Positions 28,841 through 36,146 of a stretch of 64,000 nt of DNA are shown here, in pieces. Position 1 is the stretch's first letter; every line of letters begins with the position of its first letter. This DNA comes from Sphingomonas sp. HMP6. Its GTDB lineage: Bacteria > Pseudomonadota > Alphaproteobacteria > Sphingomonadales > Sphingomonadaceae. A program made the position numbers and the translations under genes. The notes below the pieces were generated by a model. The model did not search any database. It had not been told where the DNA came from and saw only the letters and a program-made list of their open reading frames with translations. The DNA is taken from NCBI RefSeq assembly GCF_013374095.1, contig NZ_AP022672.1, positions 3,055,501 through 3,119,500 on the forward strand, read 5' to 3'.

Positions 28841-31561
28841 TCAGCGGGCGTTTGCGGGGTGGGTGAGGTGGTCAGGGTTCTCGAAAACCCAGCAATTCAC
28901 GGTCTTTCCCGTGATCGAGTTGACCGGCTTGTTCTCGACGAACTTGCGGGCCTTCGACGTCTTGAGCAGCCGCTTCAGCTCGGTCGGCGGACAGGGCAGC
29001 GACAGGCGCATGTCCGCGCATTTCTGCTCGAACTGGGGGAGGCTCACGGCCAATATACCGGCCGTGCGGCTGTGGTTGATCGGCCGCTCGTTGTTGAGGC
29101 CCTCGTTTGCGACGATGTAATCGAACCGTTCCCAGAAGAGCTGGACGTGCGGATGATCCGTCTCGACGGTGCGTTGCCGCTCCTCGAGCATGGTAAGGAT
29201 CAAGGCGTGTGCATCGGCGACCGCCTGGTTGGAGAGGTTGTTCACGACCAGGCGCATCGCGTCGAGCATCGCGGCGAGCTGCGCGTGGTTCTTCGCCAAG
29301 CGGCCGTTGCGAATACCCTTGTGCTTTAGCATCGCGGCTTCGTGCCGCTTGAAGCCTTCTCGATACGCCTCGATGATCGCTGCCTCGCGGCGCACGGCGT
29401 GGACCAGAAAGCCCGAAACATCCTCGACGGCGATTGCCGATAGATTTTCTACCGCTGCTTTCGACGCGGGGCTGAACATCGACTTGTCGAAGTGGATGCC
29501 CATGATGCGTTCGCGCATCGCCGGCGACGCCTCGACCGGGTCGTTCTGGGCGATGACGATCGCGCCGCGGAAGGGCGGCTCGAATGTCTCCATGCCGCCA
29601 TTGGCAATAGCCCGGGTGCGGACGGCGCGACCGTTATAGGCGGTCTTCAGCTCATCCCATTCGAAGCGACGCGCATGCGGCGCGTCCTGCGCGCGGTCGC
29701 CTTCGATCAGCACGACCGGCAAATTGCCGACCTGGCCAAGCGTGCGGGCGATGCCTGCATTGGTCGCTTTGGTCGGATCGAAGCCTTCGTAATTGGCGCG
29801 GCCGAAAAGCTTCCACAGGAATTCGATCAGCGTCGATTTGCCGGTGCCGGGAATGCCCGTTGCCTCAAGGAAGGCGAGGCTGTCGTGCATCGAACGGATA
29901 TGGTCGGCGAAAAGCGCGGTAAACCAGAAGGCCAGGGTAACGATGCCCTTGGGACCGTAAGCCGTGATCAGAGGGCCGACCCACGACAGATCGAGCTTTT
30001 CGGGATCATAGGCGATGCGCAGGATCCGCTCGGCTGTGCGCAGCTTCACCGATTGTTTGCCGAGGACGAAGTAATCCTCTTCGTTCGGATCGTAGACGCG
30101 GCCGTTATGGACGGCGATGTCGCCGAGGATCCACGCCTTGTGATCGATCGAATAGCCGGTGAACTGGATCGCCTCGACCATCTGGATCGTCGACCATTGG
30201 CGCAGCATCAGCTTATCGATCTGGTACTGGCTGCCGGTCCATTGTGCGCCTGGCGCAATCGAGGCGAGGCGCTTCTTAAATTCGGCGCTGGCGGCGCAGG
30301 CGGCTCCGGAGAAGGTCGCCTTGACGCTCGCGCGATCGGACGGGAAATCTATGCGGAAATAATAGGCCCCTTCCTCAAGGTTGGGGTCGCGCTGGAAATA
30401 CAGCGTGCGGAATGTGCAGTTCGCGAGTTCGGAGATCTCGGCTGCTTCGGCCGCGGCGAGGTTCCATTGCTCCTGGAAGGGCAGCGCCTTGAACGTCGCG
30501 AACTCGGCGTCCGACGATTCCATCCATTGCTGGATGATACCCTGGATCCGCTCGATCGAGAATTGCGCCCAGAGCTGGCGTCCCCCGAAGACGAGCGGGA
30601 AGGATTGCGTCTTGTGCCGTTGATAGATGAGCAGCGCCTTTTCGCTGGCGCTGCCCGCGATCGTGACGTCACCGTTCCAGCGATATTCGTCGATATGCTC
30701 GGGTGTGAGGCGGTCGCGCTGGGCGAGATCGTTCCAGTCGAGCTTCGCGCCCTCGCCGTCGGGCCGCACTTGCGCCGCGCCGCAGATCCAGCCCTCTTCG
30801 CGGGCGCGCTTGACGAAGCGACGGGTGTATTCCGTCCCGGCCTTGCCAACGTCGAAGGCGAAGATCAGCCGGGGCGGCGCGCGGTTCAGTTCGGCCGCGG
30901 CGCGGCGTAATTCGGCGAGCGCCGCTTCCGGATAATTGTTGCACGACATGAGCGAGACGGCCGCGACCTTCGCGCTTTGCGTCAGGGCGACCGTGTCGAA
31001 GATGCCTTCGCCGAGCCAGATCTCCGGCGCGACGGCGAGATCGGCCATCGTGACCTTGGGCATTTGCCACCACTGCCCGCGATAGGCAGTGCCGTAGGAG
31101 AAATTGGCCTTGCGCTTGCCGAATCGCCCGGGCTGATCGATCAGCCGCTCCCAATAGCCGCCACCCGGCAGCGGGAAGCGCACCGTGGCCGAGCCGATGC
31201 CGAGCTGCTGATCCTGATACCATTCCTGCGTGTAGGCACCGCGCAGGCCCTGCAGATCGAAGCCGCGGGCATGGAGAAGATAGGCGTCGGCCGCTGCATT
31301 GGGTGCGGCCTCGGTCTTGACGTGGCGTTTCGACCAATCGTCGAAGATGTCGGGATAGAGTTCCTTGACGTGGCCTTCCCAGCCGCACCGGTCGATCCGG
31401 CCGCATTTCAGCACCCAGGGCTTATCGGTCCAGGTCCAAAGCTCGCGCTGTCCCTTGGAGCATTGCGGGCATTTGCCGCGGCGGAGATACTTGCCCTTCT
31501 CCTCGAAGGCATAGTCCCGCTTCAGGCGCGCAGTCAGTTCGGTGAGCAGGTCGGGGCGCAT
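28841..31561 (-). CDS. Phage primase-helicase (906 aa)
   Basis: The replication protein of the prophage. It has an N-terminal zinc ribbon (Cys31, Cys34, Cys53, Cys59) and a TOPRIM-like region with LGEGIFDTVAL and FAFDVGKAG. The central ATPase has Walker A GIPGTGKST at about residues 568-576, followed by the sensor region AIVIAQNDPVEASPAMRERI. The layout matches phage DUF927/primase-helicase proteins rather than P2 gpA, so replication is probably not by the P2 rolling-circle nickase. Confidence 0.8.
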   Translation of the reverse strand: MRPDLLTELTARLKRDYAFEEKGKYLRRGKCPQCSKGQRELWTWTDKPWVLKCGRIDRCGWEGHVKELYPDIFDDWSKRHVKTEAAPNAAADAYLLHARGFDLQGLRGAYTQEWYQDQQLGIGSATVRFPLPGGGYWERLIDQPGRFGKRKANFSYGTAYRGQWWQMPKVTMADLAVAPEIWLGEGIFDTVALTQSAKVAAVSLMSCNNYPEAALAELRRAAAELNRAPPRLIFAFDVGKAGTEYTRRFVKRAREEGWICGAAQVRPDGEGAKLDWNDLAQRDRLTPEHIDEYRWNGDVTIAGSASEKALLIYQRHKTQSFPLVFGGRQLWAQFSIERIQGIIQQWMESSDAEFATFKALPFQEQWNLAAAEAAEISELANCTFRTLYFQRDPNLEEGAYYFRIDFPSDRASVKATFSGAACAASAEFKKRLASIAPGAQWTGSQYQIDKLMLRQWSTIQMVEAIQFTGYSIDHKAWILGDIAVHNGRVYDPNEEDYFVLGKQSVKLRTAERILRIAYDPEKLDLSWVGPLITAYGPKGIVTLAFWFTALFADHIRSMHDSLAFLEATGIPGTGKSTLIEFLWKLFGRANYEGFDPTKATNAGIARTLGQVGNLPVVLIEGDRAQDAPHARRFEWDELKTAYNGRAVRTRAIANGGMETFEPPFRGAIVIAQNDPVEASPAMRERIMGIHFDKSMFSPASKAAVENLSAIAVEDVSGFLVHAVRREAAIIEAYREGFKRHEAAMLKHKGIRNGRLAKNHAQLAAMLDAMRLVVNNLSNQAVADAHALILTMLEERQRTVETDHPHVQLFWERFDYIVANEGLNNERPINHSRTAGILAVSLPQFEQKCADMRLSLPCPPTELKRLLKTSKARKFVENKPVNSITGKTVNCWVFENPDHLTHPANAR

Positions 31562-31679
31562 GGGGTTGGGTCAAGTCTTTCAGGCAAGGGAAATCCGGCC
31601 CCGGAAACGGATGTTTCCGGGCTGGTATCGGTCGGGGAAGGTTGGTGCGGCCTAGGCCGGGAGGATCATCCGCTTTAGA
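31562..31679. promoter_or_regulatory. Primase upstream region with a 9-bp inverted repeat
   Basis: CCCGGAAAC (31600-31608) and GTTTCCGGG (31613-31621) form a perfect 9-bp hairpin with a 4-base loop, in the only sizeable gap of the leftward early operon. No T-run follows on the minus strand, so it may be an operator or attenuator rather than a simple terminator. Confidence 0.4.
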
Positions 31680-32006
31680 TCATGGCGCGAATTCCGCCGC
31701 GGGCTGCTCGATGTCATCGTCATTGGCAGGCAGCGGACCGTATTCATTCGCCGGTCGCTTTCCCTGCCGGCCGATGTTCGGGTTGGCAAAAGGGAGCCGC
31801 ACCTCCGGGTTAGGGCAAGCGCTTGGGCGGATCGTGCGGACGATCGCGAGCTGGGCGAGGAAGGTGTGGCCGCAATCGTCATTTTCGCAAACAAAGCGAA
31901 TATCGCGGATCATCGGTCCGTCTTCCTTGCTGCTGCGGACGCGCGCCCGGCTGTTGCAATGCGGGCAGCGCATCGCGGGGCTTCGGTGTTCTTTCGGCTT
32001 GGTCAC
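31680..32006 (-). CDS. ogr: Ogr/Delta-family late transcription activator (108 aa)
   Basis: Zinc-finger activator of phage late promoters. The core MRCPHCNSRARVRSS ... CENDDCGHTFLAQLAIVRTI has the CxxC ... CxxxxC pattern of P2 Ogr and P4 Delta and the same spacing. About 40 acidic C-terminal residues extend it. In P2 ogr lies beyond the tail gene D, whereas here it is in the early operon between cro and the primase gene. It would bind the three dyads upstream of V, J and P. The start overlaps the upstream stop. Confidence 0.85.
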   Translation of the reverse strand: MTKPKEHRSPAMRCPHCNSRARVRSSKEDGPMIRDIRFVCENDDCGHTFLAQLAIVRTIRPSACPNPEVRLPFANPNIGRQGKRPANEYGPLPANDDDIEQPAAEFAP

Positions 32007-32500
32007 TTGGGTCCTCCCCCGGCCGTTCCCCCGTTTGGCCCGACGCCACCCGGCAAGAAGCTCTGCAAGCGCCGCAAGACGGTGCCCAATTTCGTTTGCG
32101 CCTGCTCGACTTCATGCAGCGCGCCCTGGACCGCGCGGTCGTTCGCGCCATCGAGCGTGACGGCCAGGCTGGTCTCGACGGCCTCGCCGAATTCCGCTGC
32201 GGCGCTGGCGATCTCGGCGCAGAGCGTCTGGCGACATGCCGATTGCGCGTCGATCTGCTGACCGAGCAGCGCGGTGTAGGTTTCGAGGATCGGCGAGCCC
32301 TCGCCGCCAGCGGCACGATAGGCGGCGTCGAGTCCAAGCCCTTGGTCGAGCGATGGGAGCGCGGTGCTGTACGGATCCGACCAATCGCGCACGCAGCGAT
32401 CGGACCGGCCGACGATGCGTGCGGCTTCCTCGAAGGTGATCAGCCCCGCGATCCGAGTGATCGCGTTGGGGAAGGTTACGGGGACGCGCGCCTTTGTCAC
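32003..32500 (-). CDS. Phage regulatory-type protein with HTH (165 aa)
   Basis: The N-terminal GLITFEEAARIVGRSDRCVRDW looks like a helix-turn-helix, followed by PSLDQGLGLDAAYRAAGGEGSPIL. This pattern is seen in phage proteins near Cro/CII. The C terminus is helical and ends in a glycine-rich tail. It is the second small regulator after cro and overlaps ogr. Confidence 0.55.
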   Translation of the reverse strand: MTKARVPVTFPNAITRIAGLITFEEAARIVGRSDRCVRDWSDPYSTALPSLDQGLGLDAAYRAAGGEGSPILETYTALLGQQIDAQSACRQTLCAEIASAAAEFGEAVETSLAVTLDGANDRAVQGALHEVEQAQTKLGTVLRRLQSFLPGGVGPNGGTAGGGPK

Positions 32501-32736
32501 AGGTGGCTCACCACGACATGGAGCTCGAGTTGCTTGGCGATCGTCTCCCCCAAGCCTTCGAACGCCTCGGCGCTCAATGTCATGCCTTTTTCGCGGTAGA
32601 CCTTGGAGGCGAGCGCGACGATCTCGATCGCCCGATCGCGCGTAGCCTCCGCCGCGGCTTGTGCCGTGGCAAGCTCGCAGACGGAAAGCGGGCGCGATGC
32701 TCTCTGCTGTATGCGGGTGTGCGTCATGTCCGCCAT
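32497..32736 (-). CDS. Hypothetical early phage protein (79 aa)
   Basis: A helical protein (LATAQAAAEATRDRAIEIVALASK ...) with no recognised family. The ATG at 32736 shares a base with the stop of the upstream gene, so it starts there rather than further upstream. Confidence 0.55.
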   Translation of the reverse strand: MADMTHTRIQQRASRPLSVCELATAQAAAEATRDRAIEIVALASKVYREKGMTLSAEAFEGLGETIAKQLELHVVVSHL

Positions 32737-33155
32737 CACGCGGCCTGCTCGGCTACGACGTGCGTCGGTGTTTGTGCACAGCGCATCGACGGCGTGCCGT
32801 CGAGAACGAATGCCGCGAACAGCGCCGCCGTTGCGACGATGGCGTTGGGTTCGGTGGCTTGCGGATGCGAGGTTATCGCAAACTTGAGACACTCAGATCG
32901 AATCTCTGCCAGTTTGACAGTCTCGGTAATGGCGAGATCGACAGGCTTGGCGGCGACCAACGAATCGCGAAGATCAGCGGGCGGCCAGATCAACCGATTG
33001 TAGCGATCGATCGAGATGGAAGCTGACCGGACAGCCTCGCGCGTTCCTGTCCGCACGGCCTCGGCAAGCGCCGTGCTCATGGCGTTCACCGTGCCAACGG
33101 CGGCATTAGCTGCTTCTTCGCGAACCAGTTTGCGCAGGGAAGCTTCGAGCATCAT
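32736..33155 (-). CDS. Hypothetical early phage protein (139 aa)
   Basis: No family is recognised. The N-terminal half is helical (LRKLVREEAANAAVGTVNAM) and the middle has IDRYNRLIWPPADLRDSL. A GAGGAAA sequence precedes the first of two adjacent ATGs, at 33155. It overlaps the cro-like gene by four bases. Confidence 0.55.
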   Translation of the reverse strand: MMLEASLRKLVREEAANAAVGTVNAMSTALAEAVRTGTREAVRSASISIDRYNRLIWPPADLRDSLVAAKPVDLAITETVKLAEIRSECLKFAITSHPQATEPNAIVATAALFAAFVLDGTPSMRCAQTPTHVVAEQAA

Positions 33156-33472
33156 GCCACTTTCCTCTGCAAAAAGGCGGGCCGATCGCATGCGACGATC
33201 GGACCGCCAGGGGCTACAGAGCTGACATCACCGCGCAGGGAGGGGTGCGACGGATGCTCTGGAGGATAGATGTCAGGGCGGAGCGCATGACGGGAAATTC
33301 GGGTCGCAGCCTCAACCGCAATGACATGCTCGGCCGGGAGGCGTTTGCTGCTTTGAAGCCATTTCCAGACGGCAGGCTGCGATTTGCCGCAGATCCGCGC
33401 CAGTGCTGACTGGCCGCCTGCGATGCGGACTGCATCGGTCAGGGCCTCGAAAGGGGTTGGTTGATCGTCCAT
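33152..33472 (-). CDS. Cro/YdaS-like repressor (106 aa)
   Basis: The YdaS-type helix-turn-helix (ALTDAVRIAGGQSALARICG, then KSQPAVWKWLQSSKRLPAEH) fills residues 10-55. Divergent from the CI gene with a shared operator region, it is the expected lytic (Cro-like) repressor and the first gene of the leftward early operon. Confidence 0.8.
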   Translation of the reverse strand: MDDQPTPFEALTDAVRIAGGQSALARICGKSQPAVWKWLQSSKRLPAEHVIAVEAATRISRHALRPDIYPPEHPSHPSLRGDVSSVAPGGPIVACDRPAFLQRKVA

Positions 33473-33555
33473 GCAGCCGATCTATTACCAAAGGAATAGA
33501 GCGTCAACCAGCAAAGTGCGATTGCCATCTATTACTTTGGCGATAGGCCTGTCGA
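33473..33555. promoter_or_regulatory. Divergent CI/Cro control region with paired operators
   Basis: Two 18-bp palindromes, CTATTACCAAAGGAATAG (33482-33499) and CTATTACTTTGGCGATAG (33529-33546), are 15/18 identical when one is read on the other strand. They are 47 bp apart centre to centre and lie between the cro-like and CI starts, the expected place for lysogeny control. Confidence 0.7.
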
Positions 33556-34212
33556 ATGATCAGAAGCGATCGCGTTCGGGAAATGCTCGATGCTTGCGGC
33601 TTGTCGCAGAGCAAGCTCGCGCGCCGTGTGAACGTGACGCAAGGTGCAATCGCTAAGATCGTCAGCAATAACCCTGGCGGTTCGGCTCATTTGCACAAGA
33701 TCGCCCGCGCGCTCGGGACCACTTCCGAATATCTTACCGGAGAAACCGACGATCCAAGCCTCGGGGCGCTCCCGACCGTGACGTCCGAAGCCATTGCCGA
33801 ACAGCTCGACCTGGTCCCGATCGCCGAGATCGACCAGGACTATGGCATGGGCGGTACCTTCACCGGCGATCACATCGAACTGCAGGTTCACCATTTCCCT
33901 CGGCTGTGGGTGGAGTCGATTACCAGTTCGCCGCCGACTTTCCTGACGATCGCGCGCGGGAAGGGCGACTCGATGGATCCCACGATCCGCGATCGCGACA
34001 TGGTGATCATCGACCGATCGCGCCGCAAACTCGATGAGGCCGACGCTATCTGGGCGCTAACCGTGGGTGACATCGGCATGATCAAGCGCCTCCGCCTGCG
34101 CGGGTCGATGGTCATCATTCAGTCGGACAACGACCGGGTGTCGGACGAAGAAGTGCCTGCCGACGAAGTGAATTTGGTTGGTCGCGTGGTCTTTATCGGG
34201 CGGCGGACTTGA
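33556..34212 (+). CDS. CI-type prophage repressor with S24 peptidase domain (218 aa)
   Basis: The N-terminal HTH (LSQSKLARRVNVTQGAIAKI) binds operators. The C-terminal LexA/UmuD-like peptidase domain has Ser139 in GDSMDPTIRDRDMVIID and Lys177 in GDIGMIKR. Family members self-cleave when RecA is activated, which would induce the prophage. It keeps the lysogenic state by repressing the leftward early operon. No good Shine-Dalgarno was found. Confidence 0.9.
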   Translation: MIRSDRVREMLDACGLSQSKLARRVNVTQGAIAKIVSNNPGGSAHLHKIARALGTTSEYLTGETDDPSLGALPTVTSEAIAEQLDLVPIAEIDQDYGMGGTFTGDHIELQVHHFPRLWVESITSSPPTFLTIARGKGDSMDPTIRDRDMVIIDRSRRKLDEADAIWALTVGDIGMIKRLRLRGSMVIIQSDNDRVSDEEVPADEVNLVGRVVFIGRRT

Positions 34213-34236
34213 AGCAACGAAAACGGGGAGCAAGAC

Positions 34237-34743
34237 ATGGCGAATATATCTGAGGAACTCGCGCAGCTGGCGGCTTTGCGTGATCAGGGCGTGTTGAGCG
34301 AGGCCGAATTCGCCGCGCAAAAGAACGCGTTGCTGCAGAATAGTCCAGCGACGCCGATCGCGCCCAAGAAGGGCAACATGCTTCGAAATGGGGGCATTGG
34401 CTGCGCCGTAATCCTTGCGTTGCTGATCGTTCTCGCAATTATCGGCTCTACGATGAAACCCGCATCGCCAGAGAAAGTGACCGGTTACAGCGCCGCCCCA
34501 GAGGCTCCGGTCGTTTCGAAATTCGTGACTAAGGCACAGTTCGATCAGTTGCGCGACGGCATGTCCTATGCCGAGGCCGTCAAGGTGCTCGGCGGAAACG
34601 AGGGCGAGGTGATGTCGACCAACAAATTCGGCAGCACGAAGACCACGATGTATGTTTGGAAGGGTACGTCATTCGGGGGTAACATGAACGCGATGTTTCA
34701 GAACGACCGTTTGATGTCGAAGGCGCAGATGGGTCTAGAATGA
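34237..34743 (+). CDS. SHOCT-domain membrane protein, lysogeny gene (168 aa)
   Basis: The N-terminal SHOCT motif (ELAQLAALRDQGVLSEAEFAAQK) is followed by one transmembrane helix (IGCAVILALLIVLAIIGSTM). Then comes a periplasmic SmpA/BamE-like repeat region (FDQLRDGMSYAEAVKVLGGNEGEVM). It lies 24 bases behind CI on the same strand and so is probably expressed in the lysogen. Such morons often change the envelope or exclude other phages; the role here is unknown. Confidence 0.65.
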   Translation: MANISEELAQLAALRDQGVLSEAEFAAQKNALLQNSPATPIAPKKGNMLRNGGIGCAVILALLIVLAIIGSTMKPASPEKVTGYSAAPEAPVVSKFVTKAQFDQLRDGMSYAEAVKVLGGNEGEVMSTNKFGSTKTTMYVWKGTSFGGNMNAMFQNDRLMSKAQMGLE

Positions 34744-34752
34744 ATTGGCGCG

Positions 34753-35754
34753 CTACGGCGCGCTCTCTAGCTTCAACGCGGTCGTAAAACCTCCCTCACC
34801 CAGGCTGTGTGTCACCTCGGCAATCAGCCAGTCGACCGCGTCGATCTCGGCCTTGAAGCCGCTGACGCTGCCCTTTTGCTCGGGGTAGAGATCTGCGCGG
34901 CCGAGCGCGAGGGCGAGCGTGAGCGATACCGGCTGGCGCTTGGCATGGGCGAGCTTCGATTTCGCGGCGCGCGTGGCGTGGCTCTCGCTGGAATAGACAT
35001 GCGAAAGCTGCCGCGCGCCATCGGTCTTGCCGACCGTGACCTTCTTGCGCTCGGCCCCCGCGCGATCGTGCCAGGAGGCGGTGACGCCTTCGGCTTCCTC
35101 GCGCTTTTCGATGCGGAAGCTGTGGCGATCCCCGGCGCTGCGATCGAGCGCGAAGCCGGGCAGCGGGGCACCGCCCGCGGCCGTGGCGGATCCCACAGGC
35201 GCGAGGATCAGCGTGCCCCGCTTGACCGTCGCCACGGCGTCATGCTCGCGACCAAGACGCCGGATCAGCGCCATGTCGCTTTCGCGGCTCTGCACGACGG
35301 TATCGAGGTCGATGCCCGCGATATCGTCCGCGCAGCGCGCCTTCAGGCCGTTGCGGCCGGCAACCTCACCCACGATCGCGCCGAGCGTGGTATCGTGCCA
35401 GCTCTGTTCGCGCCGCTTCTGCAAATCTCCGGTGAAATCGGCCGAGCGCGCGCGGATGGTCACGAGATCGGGCGGACCGCCATGTTCGACCTCATCGACC
35501 TTGAAGCTGCCCTTGTCGGTCAATCCGACGCGCACGCCGCTGCCCTGAAGCCAGCCCAGCTCGACGTGCAGGATCGCCCCGGCCTTGGGCAGTTCCAGCC
35601 CGCCATCGGTATCGTCCAGGACGATGTCGAGCTGGTCCGCTTCATCGCCGCGCTTCGTGGTGATGCCAAGCGAGACCAAGCGGGGGCGGAGCTTCGGCGT
35701 CAGATCCACGCCGTCGAGCGTTACGCGGTACCCGGCGATGTTGGCGATCGTCAT
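34753..35754 (-). CDS. D: Phage late control/tail protein gpD (333 aa)
   Basis: P2 gpD-type baseplate hub protein. It has the N-terminal VTLDGVDLTPKLRPRLVSLGI and RGDEADQLDIVLDD, and the central QSWHDTTLGAIVGEVAGRNGL followed by QSRESDMALIRRLGREHDAVA, as in the family. The ATG at 35754 overlaps the U stop. It is the last gene of the tail operon. Confidence 0.9.
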   Translation of the reverse strand: MTIANIAGYRVTLDGVDLTPKLRPRLVSLGITTKRGDEADQLDIVLDDTDGGLELPKAGAILHVELGWLQGSGVRVGLTDKGSFKVDEVEHGGPPDLVTIRARSADFTGDLQKRREQSWHDTTLGAIVGEVAGRNGLKARCADDIAGIDLDTVVQSRESDMALIRRLGREHDAVATVKRGTLILAPVGSATAAGGAPLPGFALDRSAGDRHSFRIEKREEAEGVTASWHDRAGAERKKVTVGKTDGARQLSHVYSSESHATRAAKSKLAHAKRQPVSLTLALALGRADLYPEQKGSVSGFKAEIDAVDWLIAEVTHSLGEGGFTTALKLESAP

Positions 35755-36146
35755 GCCGAATATCCTTCGGGATCCTCGACCCGCAAAAGATCGATACCGA
35801 AATCGATCTGGCGCGGGGTGCCGTCGGGCAGGAAGACCTTTTGTCGTTCGTCGATGCTCTCGATGACGAACGCGCCATAGACCCGGCCAGCCCCGTCCAA
35901 GAGCGGCCAAGCGTCGCCGCTGTCGGCCATCTCGCGAAGCCGATCGAGCGAGGCGCGCCCATCCGACAATTCGGCAAAGGCGGAGCCATTGATCGAGACC
36001 TTATCATCGCCCGGCCCGACATATTGGGTGGCATCGCGCGCGCCGACGCGGCCGGTACGCGCGTGCCGCCAATCGCTGCGACGCTGCAGCTCGTCATGGG
36101 CGAGCGTGGGGATCGAGAAGGCGAACATGCCGAGCGAGAGGATCAT
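35751..36146 (-). CDS. U: Phage tail protein gpU (131 aa)
   Basis: The family opening MILSLGMFAFSIPTLAHDEL, YVGPGDDKVSI, and LLDGAGRVYGAFVIESIDE are conserved in P2 gpU, a tail tube terminator. The ATG at 36146 overlaps the tape-measure stop. The third-codon bases match its neighbours. Confidence 0.88.
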   Translation of the reverse strand: MILSLGMFAFSIPTLAHDELQRRSDWRHARTGRVGARDATQYVGPGDDKVSINGSAFAELSDGRASLDRLREMADSGDAWPLLDGAGRVYGAFVIESIDERQKVFLPDGTPRQIDFGIDLLRVEDPEGYSA

